From Physcomitrium patens (Eukaryota > Streptophyta > Bryopsida > Funariales > Funariaceae): DNA of 64,000 nucleotides. The translations under genes were made by a program, and so were the position numbers. Location: NCBI RefSeq assembly GCF_000002425.4, contig NC_037271.1:13861903-13925902 (forward strand), given 5' to 3'. Positions 12,267 to 22,926 of this stretch are shown piece by piece (within the stretch, counting starts at the first letter, position 1; each line of letters begins with the position of its first letter). The notes under the pieces were generated by a model, which worked only from the letters and a program-made list of their open reading frames with translations, was not told where the DNA came from and made no database searches.

Positions 12267-12382
12267 GTGCCCCCATCTTACAAAGGTGCTTTTTAGAAAT
12301 CCACAAAGTTATTTCCTGGCTCCAAGGGCATCCCTCTTAATTGTTCTCTGTGTCTCTCATGGATAGGTTTCACAGTAATAAA

Positions 12383-12964
12383 TTACACAGCTTTTCTCCC
12401 ATCCCAACTCCAAATTTTGGCATAATGTGAACCATCATTCAAGACTCTAGTTTCCATTCTAGCAGCTGTAATATAAGGTTGACCAAGTATTATCGGATAT
12501 GTAGCAGAGTTTTGCACAAAGAAATTTTGCTCCACTTCTACATCTCCAATTCTAGTCTTTACAGCTGGACAAGCTCCATGTAAATCACCTTGTTGATTGT
12601 TTGTAGCTCTGATTACCCAACCATGGTTGATATCAATTGGCCACTTATTCTTCTCATATATCTTCCTTGACATGATGTTGATTTCAGATCCATGATCAAC
12701 CAGGGCCAAAATTGGATCTTTAAAGTCCCCCAATCTCACATATGTTTCTGTAGTAGCTCTAGCCCAATAAGGAACTGAATAACTACTACTCTCTATTCCC
12801 TCATTTTCACATTTGGAGCAAGTATTAATACTTGCTTCTTGTGCATCCTTCCTTATCCCTGTAAATCCCAAAGGTGTGCATTCCACTTGATGCTCTCTTT
12901 TACCTTCAACATGTTTAAATAAAACCTTATTTTCCATATCAACCTTATTTCTAGTTTCAGGCAT
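12383..12964 (-). pseudogene. B1 aspartic protease with D-H-G motif
   Basis: The active site reads A-L-V-D-H-G-S-E-I-N, where retropepsins usually have D-S/T-G. The flap side and the closing Y-P-I-I-L-G-Q-P-Y-I-T-A block are clear. B2 shows the same D-H-G (near 20870), so it is a lineage feature and not a mutation in one copy. The first 75 codons include a Cys/Glu-rich linker. It should cut the polyprotein. Confidence 0.82.
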
Positions 12965-12985
12965 TGCAAATTGTGCAAATACCTG

Positions 12986-14703
12986 TCATATCTCTTCTTC
13001 TTCATCCACAGTTACTCGAGTATCCAATGCATCTACCATAATAGCTTTTGCTGTCATTTGCCTCTTCTTCTTTATCACATTGATGATTAATTCATGAAAA
13101 TCCTTCTTGGCTATGCCTAGAGCCTCTCTTAGAGTGAATTCAATCTTTGCATCCAAGATCTTCTCCTCTAAAATACTCTTCATATCTGTAGATGATTCAA
13201 TCTCAGATTGAAGTTTATAAGCAGGAGTTTTACCTTTAGGTTTGTTTGTATCTTCTTTCTCCTTTTCTTTGCCCTTCTTCTACCACTCTTTTGGTAATGG
13301 TGCACTACCAAGATGAGTAGAAGAAGATACCTTCTCAGTTTTTTGCTCCTTAGAAGCTTCTTTATTTCTTGGAGACCTCCTCTTGTTTTCAGGCTCAATA
13401 ACATCATCTTCATGAATAGTTCTACCTCTTTTTTCTTCAACCATAGCATCATGCATATCATCATCATGCTTGTCTCCACACAAATATGCTTTAATACTAA
13501 TAGCATCAACTGGATCATTCCACCCAATTTTCTTTCTGATAGCTTTAGCTCCCCTCATCATGACTCCTTTAGTTGGCAAAGAAATAGCCTTAACTCCCTT
13601 TTGTTCAACTGTAATAGAATAAGACTCAGCTCCTTCCCCTTTTATGGCACTATTCTTCGATGTTTGCTCCTCTACTAATTTTTTCATGCCACCCTTCCCA
13701 AAATTAGTCTTTAGAGGCTCATCTGACCCTGTGAGTCTTATCTTGCCCTCTTTGAAATACACAATACCATCCTTGATTGCAGCCTTATAGCTATCACACT
13801 CACCACGCTTATCATTTGGATTGTCACACCACATACATCTTTCTATAAATCCCTTTGAGCCTTCAATTGTCTTTGATGAGCTTGCCATCTGGGATTTCTT
13901 CAATTCAGTCATTTCCACCTTCAAGTCCTGTATGCCCTTAATTAGTTCTTCAAGAGTACCATCCTTAACAGTCTTGATTCCGTTTTGAGGTGGCATTAGA
14001 TTTTGAGATGCAGGCATTGGCTCCAACCTTGGTAATAATCCACGAATCTTAATCTTTTGTTGCCTAGCGAAAAGCCCCACTGTCTCTTTTACTAGCTTCC
14101 AATCATTAGTAAAATCACTCTTTGATGTCTTGTCTGCTAGATAAAAGAGTAGCTTATCCTCCAAATGTTCATCAGCTGCTTGTAAAAATAATCCAATCTT
14201 CCTTGTTTCCAAAAGTTGCCTCTCTTGTCGTGGTAACTGTCCAAACTTAGCCTCAAATTCCCTGATTAATTCATTGGGAGCCATTTGATTCCCTGGCCTT
14301 TGCTCAATCTAATCCAAAAAAGTTTGTTTTGTCATTCTTTCTGAATCCTCCTCAAAAAACTCATCTTTCAAGAGTTTTTCAAATTTCTTCCATGATATAG
14401 TCTCAGTATGCAACTCTTGCACCCTCTCTCTGATTTCTGGTACCACTGCCAAATCAAAGGTAGAAATCATCTTTACTTCTGAAACCTCATGCACTTCCAT
14501 TTCACATGTATAAACCCTGAGGAACTTAGTGATGTTCCTCCCATCAAACCTCCTAACCTTATCCACCACTACTTGTAAAGCTTTGGTGGTATTCTTATCC
14601 TCCCCATGCACCTATTGCCTTTCTTCCATAAATTGAGCAAATGCCCTGAATAAATCATGAGCACCTACTCCACTTGGTAATCCAAACCCTGGAACTTGAT
14701 CCC
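12986..14703 (-). pseudogene. B1 gag, interrupted
   Basis: Frames at 14309-14611, 13280-14284 and 12986-13183 form one gag, parted by stops (14306 and 13277 are simple transition stops). Capsid-like sequence is followed by a knuckle-like C-x-x-C-x4-D-x4-C near 13800-13840 in which Asp replaces the usual His. A Lys/Glu-rich linker leads toward the protease. B2 carries His at the matching place. Confidence 0.8.
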
Positions 14704-14742
14704 CCATTTTAACTTATTGAGAATTTTAGTACCTTAAGGCTC

Positions 14743-14763
14743 TCTCAGTGGAAGCACCAAATA
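14743..14763 (-). other. B1 primer binding site
   Basis: On the minus strand TGGTGCTTCCACTGAGAG begins a few bases inside the 5' LTR edge, where a tRNA 3' end should pair. It does not fit initiator Met, and I cannot name the tRNA with confidence. Confidence 0.55.
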
Positions 14764-15955
14764 TGTCGGGGTAGAGAGAGTTTGCCTCAAGAAAGCGCTG
14801 GGCTTAGAAACTTGCACAACTTTCTTTCTTTCTTTAAACCTATCACTAAATACTCAATCAAGTTTGAAATATAAGGGTAACAATTTTATATATATAAACT
14901 CCTCTCTTTTGGAGCAATTACATCAATATACAAGCCTTAAAATCCAAAGAACACCAAAATACTTGATAAGGTGTTATAAAAAACTTATATATTCTTATGA
15001 AGAATTTTTCCCGAAGTTCAACAGCTCATAATTCGTCTTGGAACTTGTGATATCTTGAAAACCCTAACTGTAGCTTCAAACCCTAGCTTTTTTACACCCG
15101 TGTACAACTTCCTTCATATCTCACAAAGTAATTATTCAAATACTATGAAACTTTGATCTAAAGCTTCTTAACCCAATTACACACACTTGTAGAAATTTTG
15201 AGCCAAAAATTCGTCCAAAAACTCAAGATATGGCTTCACCCATAACTAGCAACAAAACGATATACTTACTGCCTTCAAATTACAAGTGATGTCTTCAACG
15301 CCTCATAACTTCTTCACCCAATCTTAGAATTCACTATGCAGTAAGTAGAATGTGTAGCCGAGAAAATGCTCCCTCCAAATCCAGTCGCCGATCTTCCGTT
15401 GCTCTCCGTATTCGTATGTGATGCCCAAAAGAAGTGACAGTAGGTACGAAATTGACACCTTATCTTTGAATATTCATATCTTTTCCATAAAAACTCGAAA
15501 TCATACAAAATCTTCACCCAAATTATACCCAAAATCCTAAACCTTCTGACTCTAGCCTCAAAAGCTCGAATGGCCTCGAAAGAGGAACCCTAATTCCTAA
15601 TATGGCCTCGGGCAGCCTCCTCAAAGCCCATTGGGCATGGTATTCGACCAATAGGGACGAAGTTCTTCACCCCTTGCCTTCATCCAACCATGCCTTACTT
15701 TTATCCTTCCCAATAAGCCTCCTTCTAGTTATATTTTCATCTTTTAACTCCTCCCTTCCCTTAATCTTTATACTAACTATCTAAATCCTATATAATATAA
15801 ACTCTATAATCAAATTAGATTAACTTCTAAATAATTTTTCTTATTTCAATTCATTTTAAATTAACATACTAACTATTCTAACTCACATTAAGACTTATAA
15901 ATATATTACATGTTTTCACTAATTTTTACATACTGTAAGTAATTACAATACGACA
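14764..15955 (-). repeat. B1 5' LTR
   Basis: Partner of 7542-8703. On the minus strand it starts TGTCGTATTG and ends CCCCGACA. A TATA-like TTATATTATATAGG lies on the minus strand near 15787-15800. Confidence 0.95.
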
Positions 15956-18815
15956 GCGGATACACTCCCAGAACATCGTCCCTATGATTGCTCAATTGAC
16001 CTTCAAGAAGGAGCACAACCGCCATTCGGACCAATCTATAGTTTATCACAAAATGAGTTGGCTGAGTTCAAGGAGTATATTGAAGAAAATCTAGCCAAGA
16101 ATTTCATACGCCATTCTAAATCTCTGGCAGGAGCTCCAATTCTATTTGTGAAGAAAAAAGATGGATCATTGTGGATGTGTCTTGATTATTGAGGACTCAA
16201 CAAGATTACCATCAAAAACAAATATCCACTACCTTTAATATCCGGACTTCTTGATCAACTGAATCAAGCTAAGATCTATATAAAAATAGATCTTCGAGGA
16301 GCATACAATCTAGTACGCATCAAAGAAGGAGATGAATGGAAGACTGCGTTTCGAACTAGGTATGGACATTTTGAATACAACGTCATGCCTTTTGGACTTA
16401 CAAATGCACCAACAGCTTTTCAACATCTAATGAATGATGTTTTTTGAGAGTTTTTGGACGATTTTGTGGTATGTTATCTAGACGACATCTTGATCTATTC
16501 TAAGAATCCAAAAGAACATGAACTTCATGTTCGTCGTGTGTTACAAAAATTAAGAGATACAGGACTCTATGCCAAGATAGAAAAATGTATATTCCACACT
16601 ACTCAAGTCGATTTCTTAGGTTACATCATTTCAAATGATGGACTTATGATGGATCCTAAGAAAATTCAAACTATTATAGACTAGAAGATCCCAAAAACGG
16701 TAAGAGATGTCCAATATTTTTTGGGATTTGCCAACTACTATCGAATCTTCATCAAAGACTTCTCTCGAGTTGCAGCTCCACTTACACGTTTGACTTGTAA
16801 AGACAAACTCCAATGGAATCAAGAAGCGGAAGTTGCTTTTGAATCTTTGAAGACAGCGTTTGTTTCTGTACCAATCTTGTATCGTGTTGATTTTTTCAAA
16901 GCATTCTTTATGGAAACAGATGCATCGGACTTTGCTCTGGGTGCGGTTTTATCACAAATGGGAACAAATGACAAACTTCATCCAGTAGCCTTTCATTCAA
17001 GAAAATTCTCAGCAGCAGAAAGCAATTATGAGATCCACGACAAAGAACTTCTTGCAATTGTGGATTCTTTTCAAGAATGGCATCATTATCTAGAAGGCGC
17101 TTCTAGTCCAATTATCGTGTATACGGATCACAAGAACCTCAAATATTTTATGTTAGCACGCATATTAAATCGTCACCAAGCTCGTTGGAGCATGTCTTTA
17201 TCAAGATTCGAGTTCATCATCACTTATCGGCCAGAAAAACAACAAGGTTTATCCGATGTCTTGTCTAGACGTTCTTATCTTGCACCAAAAGAAGGAGATG
17301 CAGCTTTTGAGCAACAAAGAACGGTTCTCTTGAAGCCGAAACAATTTCATCTTCGAGCAATAAAATCAACATTGATTGTTGATTTAACTTTCCTTAAGCA
17401 AGTCCAATTAAGTATGTCTTCAGACCCTCTTGTTCATGATATCAAGAACAATTCTTCTAAATCTCATGATCCATCTAAATTTGAATTCAACAACAACCTA
17501 TTCTATTTCGAAGGACGCCTATATGTTCCAGAAAGAGAAGCTCGTTTACGTGTTCTTCAAGCTCGTCACGACTTCCCAACAACAGGACATTTTGGATATA
17601 ATAAGACTTTGGAGCTGATATCTAGGGATTTTTGGTGGCCTCAAATGTGGAAGGCAGTTAAAGATTTTGTACAATCATGTGAAGTTTGTTCAAGATCGAA
17701 AACTCCTCGTCATCGACCTTTTGGACTTCTTCAGCCATTATCCATTCCAGAACAACCATGGTCTTCTGTTTCTATGGACTTCATCACGGATCTTCCAATC
17801 TCAGGTTCTTATGACTCTATAATCGTGATAATAGATCGTTTTACCAAGATGGCAAATTTTGTACCATGTACAAAATCTATCACAAGTGAAGAAACAGCTA
17901 AGCTCTTTCTTGACAATATCTATCGCTATCATGGATTATCCAAGGATATTATATCAGGTAGGGAAATTCAATTTGTATCAAGATTTTGGCGAACTCTTTT
18001 CAAGATTCTTAAAGTGGATATAAAATTATCTTCGACATTCTATCCTCAAACTGATGGACAAACGGAGCATGTTAATCAAGTTTTGGAGCAATATTTAAGA
18101 TGTATCATTAATTACCAACAAGATGATTGGACAACTCTTTTTCCATTGGTAAAGTTTGCTTACAATAACACGATACACTCTTCTACAAAACAAACACCTT
18201 TCTTTGCTAATTATGGTTATCATCCACGACTTGATACTTTTGACTTTTCAAAAGTTGATAATCCTGCTGCAAAAGATTTGGCAATTCATTTATCAGATCC
18301 ATATGCAACGATGAAGGCACAGTTAAAAGAGGCTCAACAACAACAAAAGGCCAATGCGGATGTCTATCGAAAGGAACAACCATCATTCGTCTTAGGTGAT
18401 AAGGTATGGCTACTTCGTCACAATATCAAGACCACTCGTCCTTGTGACAAGTTGGACTATCGAAGGCTGGGACTATTTTCTATTTCTGCACAAATCAATC
18501 TAGTTGCATATCGTTTACATCTACCGGAGTCAATGAAAATCCATCCAATATTCCACGTGTCTCTTCTTAAACCATACAAGACAGTGAACATACCAAGAAG
18601 ACGACAAGCTCCACCTCCTCCTACAGAAGTGGACAATAATGAAGAATTTGAAGTAGAAGAAGTCTTAGATTCAAGGCGGCGCCGAAATAGAATATCTTGT
18701 CCATTGGCGCGGATATGGTATTAGTGAATGCACATGGGAGCCAATAAAAAATCTTGAAAATGCAGCAAAGGCGGTGGAGGCTTTTCATCGACGACATCCA
18801 TCAAAATCAAGATGA
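15956..18815 (+). pseudogene. A1 pol: RT, RNase H, integrase, chromodomain
   Basis: RT begins at the B1 junction. The K-K-K-D-G-S motif lies near 16155, and Y-L-D-D near 16475-16490. Stops at 16189 (CGA), 16446 (CGA) and 16682 (TGG) interrupt it. From 16721 it is open for 667 codons: RNase H (E-T-D-A-S-D), the integrase HHCC finger (17565-17695), core Asp (M-D-F-I-T-D-L-P), then S-G-R-E-I-Q-F, where Gly (17957-17959) replaces the catalytic Asp, and Glu in G-Q-T-E-H. A frameshift near 18672-18683 puts the chromodomain (Y-L-V-H-W-R-G-Y-G...C-T-W-E-P) in another frame, ending at 18815. Confidence 0.92.
18684..18815 (+). other. Chromodomain of A1 integrase
   Basis: About 43 residues with the aromatic positions Tyr, Trp and Trp expected for binding a methylated histone tail (Y-L-V-H-W and C-T-W-E-P). 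It would steer integration toward heterochromatin. It lies one frame away from the integrase because of an indel just upstream. The corresponding part is missing from A2. Confidence 0.85.
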
Positions 18816-18909
18816 AAACCTTCTTTATAAAAGAAACAACATCTAGGTAAGATAACATTCTACTTTCAATTCTTGTTCGTAGCTTCGTTGTAGTAGTGGC
18901 GCTCAAGAG

Positions 18910-19332
18910 ATGGAGAACCAACAACCAGCGGATTCAACTCAAGAGCCTTCATTTGCTGACCTGCTAGATGAAACTTTACGATTGTCACAACCTTCAAGAC
19001 GACGCAATCGAGATGAAGATCTTCAAGAACGACATGTTCTTCCTCGAATAGATGGTGAGATACAACGCGTTTGGTATCACGATTTGGGAAGGAACTCCCG
19101 ATGTTTGGTGATTTTGCTAGAGGTAGGAACAACTCCTGATGGTGTTCCAAATATATTATTTGAAGGAAGTTACGAAGGCCTCAACAATGATCAAATAACT
19201 GGGTGGTCTTCGTGCCCTGGTATGGGACACTACCGATGGTTGAGAGGCCCTATCAATCATCTTCGAAGAGAACAGAGATCAGAGTATGTGGCAAATACAA
19301 TTCGTCGCATCATAGATTTCCTCAACATATGA
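18910..19332 (+). CDS. A1 accessory ORF between pol and 3' LTR
   Basis: An intact 140-codon frame, ATG at 18910, about 95 bases after the chromodomain stop and about 30 bases before the polypurine tract. The N-terminal 45 residues are polar and acidic/basic. The rest looks globular, with R-V-W-Y-H-D-L-G, L-L-E-V-G-T-T-P-D-G-V-P, F-E-G-S-Y-E-G and R-W-L-R-G-P-I-N-H blocks. There is no signal peptide and no membrane segment, so it is not an envelope in the usual sense. Decayed copies lie at 32480-32897, 62010-62336 and 62918-63227. I do not recognise the family. Roles in RNA binding or host interaction are guesses. Confidence 0.7.
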   Translation: MENQQPADSTQEPSFADLLDETLRLSQPSRRRNRDEDLQERHVLPRIDGEIQRVWYHDLGRNSRCLVILLEVGTTPDGVPNILFEGSYEGLNNDQITGWSSCPGMGHYRWLRGPINHLRREQRSEYVANTIRRIIDFLNI

Positions 19333-19359
19333 TGACCGCTCCTCGTAGAACTCGTCTCT

Positions 19360-19373
19360 AGAAGGGGGGGTAA
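19360..19373 (+). other. A1 polypurine tract
   Basis: AGAAGGGGGGGTAA abuts the 3' LTR and is the expected plus-strand primer. Decayed equivalents precede the LTRs at 32939 and 63278. Confidence 0.8.
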
Positions 19374-19934
19374 TGTCACGGCTATGATCATGTAAGCTAA
19401 TAATTACATATAGAAATAGGTAAAAGTAAGTAAAAGTAGATAAAAGTAAGTTAATTCTATAATATTTAATATGAAAGCTTCTTAAAAGCTTCTTAGACGC
19501 TGCTTTGACTTCATAGGTGTCTTTAATTGACTTTTTGGATTAGAAACGTGATCAACAAGTTGGCCATGTGCCACACATGTTGTTAGCTTGAAGATCAAGC
19601 TAACTATGTCGCCCACACATTGAAAAACTTGCCTTGTAAGTCAAGGCATGTGTCCTACAAAGTCAACACATGTTGGAGGTTCTATAGAACGTCGCCACGT
19701 AGCCCCTAGTTAGATAGTATATATAGAGACAAGAGTGAAGGCTTCTTCACTCTTGTCAACTCTTTTCTTGCTTCTAGTCTAGTTTCAAGGGTCTCTAGTT
19801 TTCTTGTCTTTTGGCAATAGCCATTCCAGTTTCTCTTTCAATATATATACTTGTTTATATATATTTTGTTACCTCTCTTTGAGTGAACACTCACTTGTCT
19901 GAATTTTTTTTTCATCGAGTTCTTGTCCTTGACA
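19374..19934 (+). repeat. A1 3' LTR
   Basis: 561 bp, TGTCACGG...CTTGACA, followed by the GTTAT target duplication at 19935-19939. TATA box and perfect 13-bp hairpin (19728-19757) are conserved. Confidence 0.95.
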
Positions 19935-19939
19935 GTTAT

Positions 19940-22178
19940 TTACTGGAAAGATTGCATTAAAGGATATAGAGGATCTCATTCAAACCAATTTTGGCAAAGG
20001 AAGTATGAGAGCATTGATTCAAGATTATTTAATAGAACATAGAATAGCAAGACGAGAGAGTACAAGTTATGGTGCTAGAGTAGATGATGACTTTGGTGGA
20101 AGTATAGAAACTAGTGAATTTTTGGCTTCTGCCATTTCCTCAATACAAAAAAGAAAAATGCCTCGGGAAGCGTTATTGATGACTCCAGCTACAATACGAG
20201 GTGCAACAGGTTGAGAAGATCTTGTTGAATTTCTTTCAGTTCATGCATATATTACTAAGAGCCAACATGAAGCTTTGATGGAAGAAAAGAGACGAGAAAA
20301 TTTTGATGATAGAAGAGAAGAAAATTCTTCTAAGAAGCAAACTCGAGGAGACAAGGCTCGTGAGGTGGCTTCACAAGAATTACCTATAAAAGATACTTCG
20401 GCATCATTGGAAGAAAAAATAAAGAGACAAAAGAAAAAGGTAAATCAATTGCTTATAAACTACTTTCTGATATTGAAGCGGCAATAAATTTAAAAGGGGT
20501 GTTGGAAGAACGTATACTAAATATCAAGGTGGAATTCACATTGACAGGTGAAATTTTGGAAATTGCAAAGAAGAAGTTTTATGATGTTATCATTGATAGC
20601 ATTAGGTGAAAGAGGCATTTAATGGGCGAAGCTGGAATGAGTCATGCTATTGGAGTCATGGATTATATAAAGATGAAGAAGAGATTGATAATGATTACAA
20701 GCAATCAACAAATGAAAAGAATAGATATAATCAATGAGTACATTTTGAAGATTATAGTGATAAAGAAATGGAAGCTTCAAGCCATTATATTCGGAAACAT
20801 TGGACAAGGGCAACTACTGAAGTATTGGTGAAAGCAGGAGATATAGAAGAACCAATTGTTGCTTTAGTTGACCATGGTTTTGAAATAAATCTTATGTCTA
20901 AGGATCTTTATAAGAAGCGGAAATGGCCAATTGATATAGAACATAGATGGGTAATACTAGCAGCTAATAACACACGAGGTGAATTATATAGGGCTTGTTC
21001 AGATGTCAAAATTTGGATTGGAGATGTTGCAACAAAACGACATTTCTTTGTTCAAGATACAACATCTTATCCATTGATTTTAGGACAATCCTATATTACA
21101 GCAACACGGATGGAAACAAAAGTACTTGACGATGGTTCTACTTATGCAAGGGTACGTAGTAAAGATGGAAGAAAAGTTGTACAATTTCTAATAGTACCTC
21201 CTAATCATAAACGGAATTGAGATAAGTTGAGGAAGAAACCATTGCCAAGGATTATTGAAGGATTTAAGGATTTTGGAAAAGTACCACTATAAAGCAGAAT
21301 TATGGAGGTACAAAAGAGGAGATACTTTCGCAAGATGAAGGTACCTTTGATGCAAGTTTTATTGATATTTTTGAGAGTAGAAATATTATATATAAGAAAG
21401 TTGATGATTCTAAAAGAAAAGAAATAAAAAGATTATATAGTATTGAAAGAGAATTACGTAAGTTAGAGACATTAGAAGATGGTGAGAAGATTTTAGGTGT
21501 TTATGAAGAAAATGGATTGGAGGATTCTTTAGAATTAATTGCTTCTATTGAATTAGGAGATAATGATAAGATTGTGGAAATTCATTCAACGGAGGTTTAT
21601 TCTATACTTGAATCTTTTCAAGCACCAGAAGTTATTGTAGAGACAAAATATAAAATAGTAGATAAAAAAGTAAAACCTCTTGTCAGACCTTTAATAGAAG
21701 ATTCTAAAGAAAAAATGGAAGAAGCATCAAAAGAAGAGAGTTTAAGAGATCCAAAGAAGATTGGACACGAGTTTACAAAGGAAACTTTTGAAGAATTGAA
21801 GATTGGATATGATGGTTCTTTATTTCCAACAGAAATTGAATATTTTAAAAAAATACTTGCGAAACGAGGTAAATCATTTGCCTTTGGATCTCATGAAATA
21901 GGATGTGTAGATCCTAATATTGTTGCCCTTATGGTTATCTTTACAGTACTTCATGTGCCTTGGAACTTAAGGCCAATTTCCATGCCGATGGCACATTTAC
22001 CTAAATTTGTGGAATTATTGAAAGAAAAGATACGAATGAAAATTTTGGAGCCTTCTTTTGCTCCATATTCTAGTCATTGGTTTACGGTGCCTAAGAAAAA
22101 TGGATCGTTACATTTTATCCAAGATATGTAGCCAATGAATGCAGTAACTATAAGAAATATAGATATAGGACCTTTAAA
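19940..22178 (+). pseudogene. Element B2, right part: gag end, protease, RT start
   Basis: Picks up the B2 gag just where 5127 left off. Open frames at 20005-20214, 20275-20487, 20768-21220 and 21517-22131 are parted by stops. The protease (20768-21220) has A-L-V-D-H-G-F-E-I-N and Y-P-L-I-L-G-Q-S-Y-I-T. RT starts with W-F-T-V-P-K-K-N-G and F-I-Q-D-M, then a stop, and sequence ends after D-I-G-P-L at 22178, where the LTR of A2 begins. The rest of RT, RNase H and integrase is not found here. Clear sister of B1, with decay pointing to greater age. Confidence 0.85.
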
Positions 22179-22698
22179 TGTCATGAACATACTCATATTT
22201 ATATATACAAATAGATAGAAATAAGTAAAAATAGATAAAAAAAAGTTAATTCTATTGTATTTGATATGGAAGCTTTCTAGAAGCTTCATAGATGCTGCTT
22301 TGACTTCACATGTACCTTTAATTGACTTTTTGGATTAGAAATATAGTCAACAAGTTGGCCATGTACCACACATGTTGTTAGCTTGAAGACGAAGCTAATT
22401 ATATGGCCCCATGTAGAAAAACTTGCCTTGTAAGTCAAGGCATGTGTCCTACAAAGTCAACACATATTGGAGGTCCTATAGAACGTCACCACATAGCTCT
22501 TAGTTAGATAATATATATAGAGACAAGAGTGAAGCCTTCTTCACTCTTGTCAACTCTTTTCTTGCTTACAATCTAGTTTCAAGGGTTTCTAATTTTCTTT
22601 TGGCAATAGCCATTCCAATTTCTCTTTCAATATACATACTTGTAGTGAAGGCTCACTTATATGAATTTCTTTTTTATTGAGTTCTTGTCCTTGACAGA
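22179..22698 (+). repeat. A2 5' LTR
   Basis: TGTCATGAAC...CTTGACA, homologous to the A1 LTRs with a few small deletions. It keeps the TATA box, the perfect hairpin (22522-22551) and a heat-shock-like motif (22274-22288). An iMet-like primer site (AATATTAGAGC) follows near 22720. Confidence 0.9.
22274..22288 (+). promoter_or_regulatory. Heat-shock-element-like motif in A2 U3
   Basis: TTC-TA-GAA-GC-TTC gives three alternating nTTCn/nGAAn units in perfect phase, the binding pattern of heat-shock factors, about 235 bases upstream of the TATA box. The same perfect triplet occurs in the LTR at 34044-34056. In A1 the spacing is off by one. Confidence 0.5.
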
Positions 22699-22926
22699 TT
22701 GACAAGAGTACACCTACAATATTAGAGCTTTGTCTAATCTTGATTAAGAGTGGATTATCCCTTTTTTTTGATAAGACATAAGCATATTAGAAGTTGTGGA
22801 TTACCTTCTTCTAAACTGATATTGTCTTTAGTATTTTCTTTGTTCTCAAGTACTTTCTTCTATTTGTCTTGAGCAATATTAGACATCTTTTCTTTTCTAA
22901 GTGTAATCTCAGCAGAACTTATTGAA

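Larger units (their letters stand above)
7542..15955 (-). mobile_element. Element B1: young antisense Ty3/gypsy element inside A1
   Basis: Flanked by LTRs of 1162 bp (left) and 1192 bp (right) that are nearly identical, ends TGTCG...CGACA. The flanks GTGG (7538-7541) and GCGG (15956-15959) look like a 4-bp target duplication with one transition, and the A1 coding sequence reads through once one copy is removed. Coding order on the minus strand is gag, protease, spacer, RT, RNase H, integrase. Only scattered single stops break it and the catalytic motifs survive, so it is the youngest insertion in the nest. Confidence 0.93.
5128..19934 (+). mobile_element. Element A1: Ty3/gypsy chromovirus, nested inside B2
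   Basis: Two 561-bp LTRs (TG...TA mutated from CA on the left, TG...CA on the right) bound the element, and GTTAT is duplicated at 5123-5127 and 19935-19939. The order gag, protease, reverse transcriptase, RNase H, integrase, chromodomain is that of a chromovirus, with an extra ORF before the 3' LTR. Element B1 interrupts it at 7542-15955, so A1's own length is about 6.4 kb. Several stops, a frameshift and a lost integrase Asp make this copy defective. The LTRs differ at a few percent of sites by eye, so A1 is older than B1. Confidence 0.95.

Noticed and set aside
13313..13678. Plus-strand ORF of 121 codons opposite B1 gag
   Set aside because: Antisense shadow of the minus-strand gag frame, rich in Ser, Phe and Ile, with no domain.
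18910..19332. Accessory ORF as a retroviral envelope
   Set aside because: Position fits, but there is no signal peptide, no membrane helix and no cleavage site, and it is only 140 residues.
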